A DNA stretch of 64,000 nucleotides. Source: CAVTND01 sp963735955. GTDB taxonomy: Bacteria; Pseudomonadota; Gammaproteobacteria; Burkholderiales; Burkholderiaceae_F. Every line of letters starts with the position of its first letter. The first letter of the stretch is position 1. Position numbers and translations under genes: made by a program. Shown here in pieces: positions 48,517 to 57,242 of this stretch. The stretch spans positions 215,822 through 279,821 of the forward strand of contig CAVTND010000009.1 of NCBI GenBank assembly GCA_963735955.1, read 5' to 3'. The notes under the pieces were generated by a model. That model saw nothing but the letters and a program-made list of their open reading frames with translations, ran no database searches and had not been told where the DNA came from.

Positions 48517-48585
48517 TCAGACGTGCGAAGCGTGGTCGGCGTCCAGCAGTGAAGTCAGGACGTTGACGTCGAGCAACGAACGCAT
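48517..48585 (-). pseudogene. Truncated VapC (PIN) toxin, first 22 codons
   Basis: Starts at ATG 48585-48583, overlapping the antitoxin stop as TGATG. Reads MRSLLDVNVLTSLLDADHAS, the N-terminal strand and first active-site Asp of PIN toxins, then stops. The following about 90 bp toward the response regulator does not continue the domain in any frame, so the toxin is dead. Confidence 0.65.
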
Positions 48586-48827
48586 CAGTAGGCATCTTCC
48601 TCGCGCAGCGCATCGATTAACTCGTTCGTCACGATGCTGCCGCGCGAGGCAAACGGTCGAAAGCCGTAAACCGCACGCGGCTCACGCGCGGCTGGTGTTC
48701 CATAGGGCGCCGTAAGAGCACTTCGCGCGAGCATGGAAACCACTTTTCCTGCGGTCTTCTTTTCGCGGCGAGCAATTTCCTTGGCGGCCTGCAGGACGTC
48801 GTCGTCAATGTCTAAGGTGGTGCGCAT
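48585..48827 (-). CDS. VapB-type antitoxin, ribbon-helix-helix, orphaned
   Basis: 80 residues: MRTTLDIDDDVLQAAKEIAR with REKKTAGKVVSMLARSAL is the RHH DNA-binding fold common to VapB and related antitoxins; the C-terminus (ELIDALREEDAY) is the usual toxin-binding tail. Its toxin partner downstream is truncated, so it no longer has a cognate target here but could still act as a repressor or cross-antitoxin. Confidence 0.8.
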   Translation of the reverse strand: MRTTLDIDDDVLQAAKEIARREKKTAGKVVSMLARSALTAPYGTPAAREPRAVYGFRPFASRGSIVTNELIDALREEDAY

Positions 48828-48922
48828 GCATCAGATGCTAGGGCATCAGGCATCTCGGCGTAAAGAAACCCGAGGGCTTTGCGCAACCTGGACGTTCGAC
48901 CATCCTTATTGCTCATCGACCC

Positions 48923-49033
48923 AACATCAGCCATCGAACGGTCGAACAGCACCGTAGTCGCCTGCTCGAAAAACTGGACCTGAGTTCGATCACCGACCTG
49001 CTTCGTCTGATGCACGAGCGTCGCGCCGGCTAG
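48923..49033 (+). pseudogene. Duplicated C-terminal tail of a LuxR/FixJ response regulator
   Basis: 37 codons reading NISHRTVEQHRSRLLEKLDL, then SSITDLLRLMHERRAG and stop. This is nearly the same as the end of the intact response regulator at about 48319-48429 (differences at a few third positions and Val/Leu, Thr/Met, Ser/Ala). The rest of this second copy is missing. The orphan antitoxin lies between the intact gene and this tail. Confidence 0.8.
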
Positions 49034-49189
49034 GGAATGCCGGCATACCTACGCGACATCCGTGAGCGCGCGGATAGGCCTTCCGCTCCGGTCCGTCCAC
49101 TATCTCCGTATTCGTCAACGCAGCGTCGACATCGCCTGCCGGCGCCGTCGCGTGCACGACCGTGATGTCGCTGGGCTCGCTGGAGCGCA

Positions 49190-49558
49190 ATGGGCACCAC
49201 CGTCTTTATCGTCAATCCGGATCCGGACGAGCGGAAGTGGATTGCATCGGTTCTCGCATCGGCGGCGATCGACGTGGTCTTTGTGGACGACGGCACGGCG
49301 CTGCTTACGCGTCTGGCGACCACCGAGGGCGCCTGCCTCATTGCGTGCACCGAGCCGGACGCTGCCACCGCACTCGAACTGGTCCGCGAACTCCGGAGCC
49401 GGGGCGAAGCGCTGCCGGTCATTGTGATCGGGCCGCACAGCGCGTTCAGGACGGCAGTCGACATCGCGCGGCTGGCCTCGACCGACTTCCTCGAACGCCC
49501 GGTCAGCGCGCAGGAACTGCTGGGTGCGGTAGGTCGTGCCCGCAGTGTCTCGACATGA
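49190..49558 (+). CDS. Degenerate receiver-domain protein
   Basis: 122 residues from ATG 49190. It aligns along its full length with the receiver of the response regulator at 47821: TVFIVNPDPDERKWIASVLA, VIVIGPHSAFRTAVDIARLA and DFLERPVSAQELLGAVGRAR. Key residues are lost: the acidic pair is Pro10-Asp11, the phosphoacceptor position has Cys53 (CLIACTEPD), and the Lys is Arg103 (FLERP). No output domain. It may act as a phosphorylation-independent decoy or regulator, or be decaying. A downstream intergenic stretch of 292 bp follows, holding a tandem repeat and a HAD relic. Confidence 0.7.
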   Translation: MGTTVFIVNPDPDERKWIASVLASAAIDVVFVDDGTALLTRLATTEGACLIACTEPDAATALELVRELRSRGEALPVIVIGPHSAFRTAVDIARLASTDFLERPVSAQELLGAVGRARSVST

Positions 49559-49617
49559 CGGCGTCACAAAGGCACCGTATGTGGTCTAGGTGTACACACG
49601 GATAGTCGTGAGGGTGA

Positions 49618-49663
49618 TGGTGTTGGAAGCTCTGGGGCGGTGGTGTTGGAAGCTCTGGGGCGG
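49618..49663. repeat. 23-bp perfect tandem duplication
   Basis: Two exact copies, 49618-49640 and 49641-49663, each containing GTTGGAAGCTCTGGGGCGG. Non-coding context between the degenerate receiver and the HAD relic. Confidence 0.85.
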
Positions 49664-49756
49664 CTAATGCGGGTTCTCCGCGTAGGAAGGCATTTCCTCA
49701 CCGCACGTTCGCCCGATCCGGGCAACCTTCTTGTGCCTTGCGATTCGCATGCGAAG

Positions 49757-49813
49757 GGCTGGACGGTCATCAGCATCAAGAACGACTGGAAGAAGATCTT
49801 CGCGCTCGAATAG
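49757..49813 (+). pseudogene. C-terminal relic of a HAD-family phosphatase
   Basis: Codons read GWTVISIKNDWKKIFALE then TAG. The intact HAD gene at 60186-61122 ends ITVTSMKRDWKKIFPFA. Other members of this HAD family carry a GWTVVSMKNDWKKIF-type ending. The fragment sits 37 bp before a sulfatase start, just as the intact HAD lies upstream of sulfatase 3, so it marks an older HAD-sulfatase module. Confidence 0.65.
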
Positions 49814-49850
49814 CTGCGCTCGAGATCGGCGCTGAATCACAGGAGGGAAT

Positions 49851-51402
49851 ATGAACGGCACCGTCACAAGAATGCTTGCACTGCTGGGCGTCGCGCTCCT
49901 GTCGGGTCTCTCGCAGGTCCAGGCGCAACAGAAGCCGAACGTTCTGATTATCTGGGGCGACGACATCGGCTACTGGAACCTCAGCGCCTACAACCTGGGG
50001 ATGATGGGCTACAAGACGCCGAATATCGATCGGATCGCGAAGGAAGGGGCGCTGTTCACCGACTGGTACGGACAGCAGAGCTGCACCGCCGGACGCGCTG
50101 CCTTCATCACCGGCCAGACGCCATTTCGCACCGGCTTATTGAAGGTGGGCCTGCCCGGCGCCAAGGAAGGACTGAAGGCGCGCGACGTCACGATCGCCGA
50201 GTCTGCTGAAGGCCCAGGGCTACATGACCGGGCAATTCGGCAAGAACCATCTCGGTGATCTCGACGAGCATCTGCCGACCGCGCACGGCTTCCAGGAGTT
50301 CATGGGATCGCTGTACCACCTGAACGCCGAAGACGAGCCCGAGCACGAGGATTACTTCAAGCGAGACGACCTGCGCAAGAAGTACGGCACTCGCGGCGTC
50401 ATTCACACCTACGCCAATCCGGACGGCACGCAGAAGATCGAGAGCACCGGCCCGCTCAACAAGAAGCGGATGGAAACGATCGACGACGAGGTCACCAAGG
50501 AAACGATCCGTTTCATGGCCGACGCGAAAAAGGCCGGCAAACCGTTTTTCCTCTGGTGGAACTCGACCCGCATGCACATCTGGACGCGACTGAAGGAAGC
50601 GTCGCGCGGCAAGACCGGGCTTGGCATCTACCCCGACGGCATGGTCGAGCACGACGCGCACGTCGGCCAGTTGCTCGACGCGCTAAAGGAGATGGGTTTC
50701 GATCAAAACACGATCGTCATGTACTCGACCGACAACGGCGCCGAGAAATTCACGTGGCCCGACGGCGGCACGGCGCCGTTCCGCGGTGAGAAGAACACCA
50801 ACTGGGAAGGCGGCTACCGCGTGCCTGCGTTCATCCGCTGGCCCGGCGTCATCAAGCCCGGCACCGTGCTGAACGACGTCTTTGCGCACGAGGACATGCT
50901 GCCGACGATCATGGCCGCCGCCGGCGTGCCTGACGTCAAGGAGCAACTGAGAAAGGGCATGAAGGTCGGCAACAAGACCTTCAAGGTCCACCTTGACGGC
51001 TACAACATCACCGATGCACTCGCCGGCAAGACGCCCAGTCCGCGCCACGAATTTTTCTACTGGAACGACGACGGCAGTCTCGTCGGCCTGCGCTACGACC
51101 AGTGGAAGATCGTCTTTGCCGAACAGAAAGCGCATGGTGCCGATGTCTGGCGCCAACCATTCACGCCCTTGCGCGCGCCCAAGATCTTCAACTTGCGATC
51201 GGACCCGTTCGAGATTGGAGATGTGGAGGCAATGGACTGGAACCGGTGGTGGGCCGAGCACATTTTCCTGTTGGTGCCGGCGCAGCAGTACGTCGGCCAG
51301 TTTCTCGGTACGTTCAAGGAGTTTCCACCGAGCCAGCGACCTGGCAGCTTTTCGATCGACAGCGCGTTGGAGTCGTTGCAAACGGCTAGCGGAAGCAACT
51401 GA
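49851..51402 (+). CDS. Arylsulfatase 1, exported, CTAGR active site (one frameshift)
   Basis: Hydrolyses sulfate esters after conversion of the active-site Cys to formylglycine. ATG 49851; GGAGGG 8 bp upstream. Signal peptide MNGTVTRMLALLGVALLSGL ending near VQAQ. Metal ligands IIWGDDIGYWN; formylglycine motif SCTAGRAAFITGQ, where the usual CxPxR is Cys-Thr-Ala-Gly-Arg; catalytic Lys/His in GQFGKNHLGD; Asp-Asn in MYSTDNGAEKF; Lys/Arg in TAPFRGEKNTNWEGGYRVP. One extra T at 50202 (in TIAELLKAQGYMTG) breaks the frame. If repaired the product is about 516 residues. Nearly the same protein type as sulfatase 2. Confidence 0.88.
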
Positions 51403-51446
51403 AAGAACTTGTTGCGCCCAGCGGGCAATAGGGAGGCGATAGAAGC

Positions 51447-53255
51447 ATGAAAAAATTCTTCAGCATCGTCGGTGTGCTTGTCGTGGTGGGCGCGGTAATC
51501 GGGGGAGTGCTCTACGTCACGTTTCCCGTGGCCATGACGACCTATGGCGGCATGGGACTCAACTTCCTCAAGTCGCTGTCTGCGCCGGCAGGCACGCTGA
51601 CCATCGAGACGAATCCGGCCTACAAAGCGCCGGCAGCTGCAGCGTCCTCACCACCGCTGGCCGATGCGGCATGGCCCAATGCTGCGGTTGGCGACTGGCC
51701 AAGCTACAACAGGACTCCGACCTCGCAGCGGTTCTCGCCGCTCGACCAGATCAACGCGAAGAATGTCGGGAACCTGAAGGTCCTGTGCACCTACGACCTC
51801 GGCATGTTCACTGCCTTTGAATCCGGTCTGATCATGGTGAACAACGCTCTGATCGGCACCGCCGAGTTCGAGATTTTCTCCATCAACCCGGCCACGTGCG
51901 CCGAGAACTGGCGCACGCGCCTGGACTATCCCGGCGCGCTTCTGCCGGCCAACCGCGGCGCCGCCTACATGGACGGCCTGCTGTTTCGCGGCACACAGGA
52001 CTGTCGGGTGCTGGCCTTCGATTTCAAGACGGGCAAGCAAGTGTGGGAGACGACGATCTGCGACACGAAACGTGGCGAGTCGGTGCCGTCGGCGCCGATT
52101 GCCTGGGACGGCCTCGTCTACGTCGGCAATGCCGGCGGAGACTACAAGGGTGGCAAGGGCAAGGTCTACGCACTCGAGGGCAAGACCGGCAAGATCGTCT
52201 GGCAGTTCTTTCTCGTCCCCAAAGTCGAAGGCGACGTCGTCCGAGGCCCGGTGGGCAAGTCGCCGCTCGACGCGACGACCTGGAACAACGCGCCGGGCAT
52301 TCCCATCAGCGGCGGCGGGACCTGGACCTCGTACACGCTCGATATCAAGAACGGTTTGCTGTACGTCCCCGGAGGCAATCCGGCGCCCGACTTCGCCTCG
52401 GGAGCACGCGAAGGCGAGAATCTCTTCACCGACTCGGTCGTGGTGCTCGACGCCAAGACGGGCGACTACAAGAACAACTTCAAGGTCGTGAAGAAGGACT
52501 GGCATGACTGGGACGTGTCCAGCCCGCCGATCCTGCTTCAAACCATGGGCGGCAAGCAGCTGATGGCGGTCGCGCCGAAGGATGGCCACCTCTATGGCTA
52601 CGATCTCGCCACCAACAACCTGCTCTACCGCGTGCCGGTGACCACGATCGAGAATGTCGAGGGCACGTTCGCCGTCGGCCAGAACGTTCATTTCTGTCCG
52701 GGTCCGGTGGGAGGCACTGAATGGAACACCCCGGGCTTCGATCCGACCAGGAATCTCATCATCACCGGTACCGTCGACTGGTGCGATACGGTGACGATCA
52801 AGACCGACGAGAGAATGCGGAAGGTGGCCGTCGGGCAGCCCTGGACCGGAATGGCGACGTGGAACCCGATCAACATGTTCGGCAAGGAAGACCCCACCGA
52901 CGGACACTGGGCCGGATGGATCTATGCCAGCGACGCCGACACCGGGGTCTGGAAATGGCGCGCCAAGTCCAACTATCCCATTGTCGCCGCCATCACGCCG
53001 ACGGCGGGTGGAATCGTGTTCTTCGCTGACCTCGGCGGCAATTTCTACGCGTTGGATTCTTCCACCGGCCAGAAACTCTGGGGAGGGCCGCTCGGAACCG
53101 GCGGCGGGATCGGAGGCGGCGTGATCACGTACACCGTGGATGGCGTGCAGAAAGTTGCCGTCGCTGACGGATTCACGATGGTCGCGTGGCCAACGAAGCC
53201 GAGGCACGCAAGGGTCGTCATCCTGGGCCTCGACAGCGCCGCCGCGAAGAAGTGA
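51447..53255 (+). CDS. Membrane-anchored PQQ-propeller protein (quinoprotein alcohol-dehydrogenase-like)
   Basis: 602 residues from ATG 51447 with GGGAGG upstream. An N-terminal helix (FFSIVGVLVVVGAVIGGVLY) anchors an otherwise periplasmic eight-bladed propeller with W-docking-type repeats (VYALEGKTGKIVWQF, FYALDSSTGQKLWGG). The region GGGTWTSYTLDIKNGLLYVP, GGNPAPDFASGAREGENLFT and KKDWHDWDVSSPPILL aligns with methanol/ethanol dehydrogenases and keeps the Asn and Asp equivalents near PQQ. The vicinal Cys-Cys that normally lies before NRG is missing (LLPANRGAAYMDG). There is no cytochrome c domain. It sits directly before cydAB, so electrons might go to quinone. Activity is uncertain. Confidence 0.82.
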   Translation: MKKFFSIVGVLVVVGAVIGGVLYVTFPVAMTTYGGMGLNFLKSLSAPAGTLTIETNPAYKAPAAAASSPPLADAAWPNAAVGDWPSYNRTPTSQRFSPLDQINAKNVGNLKVLCTYDLGMFTAFESGLIMVNNALIGTAEFEIFSINPATCAENWRTRLDYPGALLPANRGAAYMDGLLFRGTQDCRVLAFDFKTGKQVWETTICDTKRGESVPSAPIAWDGLVYVGNAGGDYKGGKGKVYALEGKTGKIVWQFFLVPKVEGDVVRGPVGKSPLDATTWNNAPGIPISGGGTWTSYTLDIKNGLLYVPGGNPAPDFASGAREGENLFTDSVVVLDAKTGDYKNNFKVVKKDWHDWDVSSPPILLQTMGGKQLMAVAPKDGHLYGYDLATNNLLYRVPVTTIENVEGTFAVGQNVHFCPGPVGGTEWNTPGFDPTRNLIITGTVDWCDTVTIKTDERMRKVAVGQPWTGMATWNPINMFGKEDPTDGHWAGWIYASDADTGVWKWRAKSNYPIVAAITPTAGGIVFFADLGGNFYALDSSTGQKLWGGPLGTGGGIGGGVITYTVDGVQKVAVADGFTMVAWPTKPRHARVVILGLDSAAAKK

Positions 53256-53272
53256 CAGGGGAGCTTCGAACC

Positions 53273-54682
53273 ATGGACCTCGATCCCGTCTTCCTCTCGC
53301 GGCTCCAGTTCGCGTTCCTGATCAGCTTCCACATCATCTTCCCGTCCTTCACGATCGGGTTGGCGGCGTGGCTGGCGACGATCGAGGGCGCGCGGCTCGC
53401 CACCGGCAACCCGCTCTACCGGCGCGTCTTCGATTTCTGGCTCAAGGTGTTCGCGGTCTCGTTCGGCATGGGCGTGGTGACGGGTGTCGTGATGGCGTTC
53501 CAGTTCGGCACCAACTGGGGCGTGCTGGCGCAGAAGGCCGGCTCGATCCAGGGGCCGCTGCTCGGCTACGAAGCTTTCACCGCGTTCATGCTGGAGGCGA
53601 CGTTCTTCGGCGTGATGCTGCTCGGGCGCGACCGCGTGTCGCCGCGCTTCTATTTCTTCGCCTGCTGCATGGTCTCGCTCGGGACGATGTTCTCGTCGTT
53701 CTGGATTCTCGCCAACAACAGCTGGATGCAGGTGCCGGTCGGCCACACGATCGTCGACGGCAAGATCATCCCTGCGGACTGGAGCGAGATCGTGCTCGGG
53801 TCGGTGATGATGGTCCGCTGGCCGCACATGCTGCTCGCTGCATTCCTGACAACCGGCATGTGCGTGGCAGCCACCGGCGCCTGGTATGTGTTGCGCAATA
53901 TCCATCGCGCCGAGGCGCGCGTGATGCTGAACTGGGGGCTTGGCTTCGTCGCGGTAGTGATTCCGATCCAGCTCTTCTTCGGCCACCTGACGGGTCTCTA
54001 CGTCCTCAAGCATCAGCCGGCGAAGTTCGCGGCGATCGAGGCGCGCTGGAAGACGCAGCAGCCGGCCAGCGAAGTGCTGATGGCGATTCCCGACGAGAAG
54101 AACGAACGCAATCTCTTCGCGATCGAAATCCCGAAACTCGGCAGCATGATCGCCTCGGGCAACTGGACCGCGAAAGAGATCGGACTGGAGGCGTTCCCGA
54201 AAGAAGACCGCCCACCGGTGGTGATCCCGTTCTTCGGCTTTCGCTTCATGGTGGGGATGGGACTGATCATGCTCGCGGTCTCGTGGTTCGGTAACTTCCT
54301 CCGCTGGCGCGGCCGGCTCGAGACGACGCGCTGGTTTCTCTGGGGAACGTTGCTCGCGTTTCCGACCGGCTTCGTCGCCGTCCTCTGCGGGTGGTTCACG
54401 GCCGAGGTCGGGCGTCAGCCGTGGGTCGTGTACGGGCTGCTGCGCACCAAGGACGCGGTCACACCGTCGCTCACGACCGGCGACGTGCTGTTCTCGCTCG
54501 CCTGCTACGTTCTCGTCTACGCCGTGGTCTATTCGTTCGGCCTGTACTACATCTACAAGCTGTTGCATGAAGGACCGACCGACGACGCGAAAGCCATCCC
54601 TGGCGCTACCGGCAGGCGGCCGATGGCGTTCGCCGACAGTGCCGAGACGGCGACCGGCAGCAAGCTTCAGACCGGCGGATAA
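53273..54682 (+). CDS. cydA: Cytochrome bd ubiquinol oxidase subunit I (CioA/CydA)
   Basis: Quinol oxidase subunit holding haems b558, b595 and d. 469 residues from ATG 53273. Start MDLDPVFLSRLQFAFLISFH carries the first haem His; VRWPHMLLAAFLTTGM and FFGFRFMVGMGLIML cover other ligands; GWFTAEVGRQPWVVYGLLRT is the GRQPW signature. The Q-loop is short, as in cyanide-insensitive oxidases (CIO). Five bp before subunit II. No frameshift. Its position inside a sulfatase cluster is unusual. Confidence 0.95.
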   Translation: MDLDPVFLSRLQFAFLISFHIIFPSFTIGLAAWLATIEGARLATGNPLYRRVFDFWLKVFAVSFGMGVVTGVVMAFQFGTNWGVLAQKAGSIQGPLLGYEAFTAFMLEATFFGVMLLGRDRVSPRFYFFACCMVSLGTMFSSFWILANNSWMQVPVGHTIVDGKIIPADWSEIVLGSVMMVRWPHMLLAAFLTTGMCVAATGAWYVLRNIHRAEARVMLNWGLGFVAVVIPIQLFFGHLTGLYVLKHQPAKFAAIEARWKTQQPASEVLMAIPDEKNERNLFAIEIPKLGSMIASGNWTAKEIGLEAFPKEDRPPVVIPFFGFRFMVGMGLIMLAVSWFGNFLRWRGRLETTRWFLWGTLLAFPTGFVAVLCGWFTAEVGRQPWVVYGLLRTKDAVTPSLTTGDVLFSLACYVLVYAVVYSFGLYYIYKLLHEGPTDDAKAIPGATGRRPMAFADSAETATGSKLQTGG

Positions 54683-54687
54683 GCGCC

Positions 54688-55698
54688 ATGGAACCGAGCA
54701 ATCTCGCATTGTTCTGGGCCGGCGTGATCGCCGCCGCGATCCTGCTCTACGTCATCCTGGACGGCCTCGATCTCGGCGTCGGCGTGCTGTTCGGCACGAC
54801 CAAGGAGGCGCACCGGGCACGAATGATGGGCACGATCGCTCCGTTCTGGGACGGCAACGAGACCTGGCTGGTGGTGATCGGCGCGGGACTCTTTGCGGCG
54901 TTTCCCGACGTTTATGCGGTGTTCCTCGGCGCGTTCTACCTCCCGGTTCTGCTGTTGCTGTTGGGCCTGATCTTCCGTGGCGTCGCGTTCGAGTTCCGCT
55001 TCCGCAGCGAGCGCATGCGCCCGGTCTGGGACTGGGGCTTTTTCCTCGGCTCGACGGTCGTGGCCTTCGTCCAGGGCGCGGCGGTCGGCGCGATGATCCG
55101 CGGCATTCCAGTCGCGAATGGCCAGTACGCCGGCGGTCCGTTCGGCTGGCTTCATCCGTTTGCGATTCTCACCGGGATCGGGCTCGTGCTCGGGTACGCG
55201 CTGCTCGGGGCGGGCTGGCTCGTGCTCAAGAGCGACGGCGAGCTGCGTGACTGGGCCTACGCCCGCATCCGGTGGCTCGCCGCGGGCGTGCTGGTCGTCC
55301 TGTTCCTCGCGTTCGCATTCACGTTCGACTACAGCGTCGTCGCGCGAAGCAATCTGCACGCAAGGCCTTGGGGCTTCGTGTTCCCCGCGATCGGTGTGCT
55401 GGCACTGGTGGGGATCTTCTTCGGGGCGTGGCAGAAGCGCGATGGCTGGCCGTTTGCGATGACCGCGCTCTTCTTCGTCGCCGCCTTCCTGAGCCTGGGG
55501 GTGATGCTCTGGCCGTACATGATTCCGTATTCGATCACGGTCGCAGACGCGGCGGCGCCGGAAGCCTCATTGCGATTCCTGTTCTACGGCGGTGTCGTGG
55601 TCCTGCCCGTCATCGCCGCCTACACGATCGGCGTCTACTGGGTCTTCCGCGGCAAGGTTCGCAAGGGCTACAGCCGAGCGACCGGAGGCGGGACCTAA
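54688..55698 (+). CDS. cydB: Cytochrome bd ubiquinol oxidase subunit II (CydB)
   Basis: 336 residues, about eight to nine membrane spans, from ATG 54688. The opening LAVLFWAGVIAA-like NLALFWAGVIAAAILLYVIL and DGLDLGVGVLFG, APFWDGNETWLVVIGAGLFA, and the closing YTIGVYWVFRGKVRKGY are the standard CydB/CioB landmarks. Completes the oxidase with subunit I. No cydX-like small gene is seen after it; the DUF202 gene follows 33 bp later. Confidence 0.95.
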   Translation: MEPSNLALFWAGVIAAAILLYVILDGLDLGVGVLFGTTKEAHRARMMGTIAPFWDGNETWLVVIGAGLFAAFPDVYAVFLGAFYLPVLLLLLGLIFRGVAFEFRFRSERMRPVWDWGFFLGSTVVAFVQGAAVGAMIRGIPVANGQYAGGPFGWLHPFAILTGIGLVLGYALLGAGWLVLKSDGELRDWAYARIRWLAAGVLVVLFLAFAFTFDYSVVARSNLHARPWGFVFPAIGVLALVGIFFGAWQKRDGWPFAMTALFFVAAFLSLGVMLWPYMIPYSITVADAAAPEASLRFLFYGGVVVLPVIAAYTIGVYWVFRGKVRKGYSRATGGGT

Positions 55699-55731
55699 GT
55701 TGATTTCAACGAGCACTTGAAGGAATGATCG

Positions 55732-56169
55732 ATGGCCGATCAGGCAACGCAGCCATACCGATTCGAAGTCAGGCCGACCGCGGACACTCACTTCGGGTGG
55801 CTGCGCACCCGCTTGAGCGTCGAGCGCACGCTGATGTCGTGGGTGCGGACGGCGATGGCGCTGATCGGCTTCGGCTTCACGATCGTGCAGTTCTTCGAAC
55901 ATCTCCACGCGATAGCCGGCGTTGCCCCGCCCCTTCGGCCGCAGGCGCCCCGGTATCTGGGGCTGTCACTCATCGCGGCCGGTGTGTTCGCGCTGCTCAT
56001 CTCGATTTGGCAGTACCGGAAAGTGGTGCACTACCTGTGGAGCGACGAATACAAACCCGTCGCCGGAGTGGGTGACGTCGTCCGCGTGACGCCCCTGATT
56101 GCGGTTGCGATCGCGTTGATCTTCATCGGCCTGTTCGCATTCGGAGCGGTGTTCATCCGCGCGGTATAG
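55732..56169 (+). CDS. DUF202 (YidH-like) inner-membrane protein
   Basis: 145 residues from ATG 55732. The family signature is HFGWLRTRLSVERTLMSWVR with TAMALIGFGFTIVQFFEHL (RTxxxWxRTxxA), then two more membrane spans (YLGLSLIAAGVFALLISIWQ and TPLIAVAIALIFIGLFAFGA). Function of DUF202 is unknown; other members are fused or adjacent to transport or redox genes. The place between cydB and the FGE gene links it to this cluster. Confidence 0.88.
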   Translation: MADQATQPYRFEVRPTADTHFGWLRTRLSVERTLMSWVRTAMALIGFGFTIVQFFEHLHAIAGVAPPLRPQAPRYLGLSLIAAGVFALLISIWQYRKVVHYLWSDEYKPVAGVGDVVRVTPLIAVAIALIFIGLFAFGAVFIRAV

Positions 56170-56190
56170 ACGTTTGCGGAGACGAGAGTA

Positions 56191-57225
56191 ATGACGGAGA
56201 TCGCCACGGTGGAAACCAACTCGCCGATGCACGACGACAAGCTCGTCGAGGCTTCGCCTCCGTCCGGCAAACCGTCCGGCCGAAGGCATGGTCTGGATTC
56301 CGGGCGGGACCTTCCTGATGGGGTCCGACCACCATTACCCGGAGGAGGCGCCGCGCACAAGGTGACCGTGAACGGATTCTGGATGGATCGGTACACCGTG
56401 ACCAACGCCGATTTTCGCCGCTTCGTCGAGGCGACCCGGTACGTCACGCTCGCCGAGCGGCCCGCAAACGCGGCGGACTACCCCGGGGCGAAGCCTGAAC
56501 TGCTCGAACCCTCGGCGGTCGTCTTCCGCAAGACCGCGGGCCCGGTCGACCTGCGGGACCCCCACAACTGGTGGACCTATGTGCGCGGTGCCGACTGGCG
56601 ACATCCGCAGGGGCCGGGCAGCAGCCTCCAGGGGCTGTGGAAGCATCCGGTGGTGCACGTGGCCTACGAGGACGTCGAAGCGTATGCGAAGTGGGCCGGA
56701 AAAGAACTGCCGACCGAAGCCGAGTGGGAGTTCGCCGCGCGCGGCGGGCTCGAAGGCGCGGAGTACGCGTGGGGAGACGAGTTCACTCCCGGCGGAAAGT
56801 CGATGTGCAATACCTGGCAGGGCGAGTTCCCGTGGCAGAACCTGCTGACCGACGGCTACGAATGGACTGCGCCGGTCGGCTCGTTTCCGCCGAACGGTTA
56901 CGGGCTGTACGAAATGGCCGGCAACGTCTGGGAGTGGACAACGGATTGGTATCAGGAGCACGGCAAGATCGACCAGGCGTGCTGCACACTGGAGAACCCC
57001 CGGGGCGGGGAAGCGGAGCAGAGCTACGACCCACGCCTGCCTAACGTTCGCATCCCGAGAAAAGTGATGAAAGGGGGCTCGTACCTGTGCGCGCCGAACT
57101 ACTGCCGGCGCTACCGGCCGGCGGCACGCATGGCGCAACCGATCGATACCGCGATCGGCCACCTCGGATTCCGCTGCATCGTGCGTGTAAGCGCTTCAAA
57201 AGTCGCGGTCGCAAACGACCGCTAA
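56191..57225 (+). CDS. Formylglycine-generating enzyme (FGE-sulfatase domain), N-terminal double frameshift
   Basis: Oxidises the sulfatase active-site Cys to formylglycine using O2 and copper. 344 residues as read. The domain is clear from VTVNGFWMDRYTVTNADFRR through HPVVHVAYEDVEAYAKWAGK, LPTEAEWEFAARGGLEGAEY, YGLYEMAGNVWEWTTDWY, and GGSYLCAPNYCRRYRPAARM, which holds the two catalytic Cys, to HLGFRCIVRV. At the start, the expected block GMVWIPGGTFLMGSDHHYPE is present but in another frame between about 56280 and 56354: one extra base before it and one missing base after it cancel out. No signal peptide, so it modifies sulfatases before export. Sulfatase 2 starts 17 bp later. Confidence 0.92.
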   Translation: MTEIATVETNSPMHDDKLVEASPPSGKPSGRRHGLDSGRDLPDGVRPPLPGGGAAHKVTVNGFWMDRYTVTNADFRRFVEATRYVTLAERPANAADYPGAKPELLEPSAVVFRKTAGPVDLRDPHNWWTYVRGADWRHPQGPGSSLQGLWKHPVVHVAYEDVEAYAKWAGKELPTEAEWEFAARGGLEGAEYAWGDEFTPGGKSMCNTWQGEFPWQNLLTDGYEWTAPVGSFPPNGYGLYEMAGNVWEWTTDWYQEHGKIDQACCTLENPRGGEAEQSYDPRLPNVRIPRKVMKGGSYLCAPNYCRRYRPAARMAQPIDTAIGHLGFRCIVRVSASKVAVANDR

Positions 57226-57242
57226 CTGAAAGGAGTAAAGGC

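Noticed and set aside
51648..53207. 519-codon minus-strand frame
   Set aside because: Antisense to the PQQ-propeller gene; Arg/His/Asp-rich shadow.
53045..54709. 554-codon minus-strand frame
   Set aside because: Antisense to cydA; very charged and repetitive in Glu/Arg/His, no domain.
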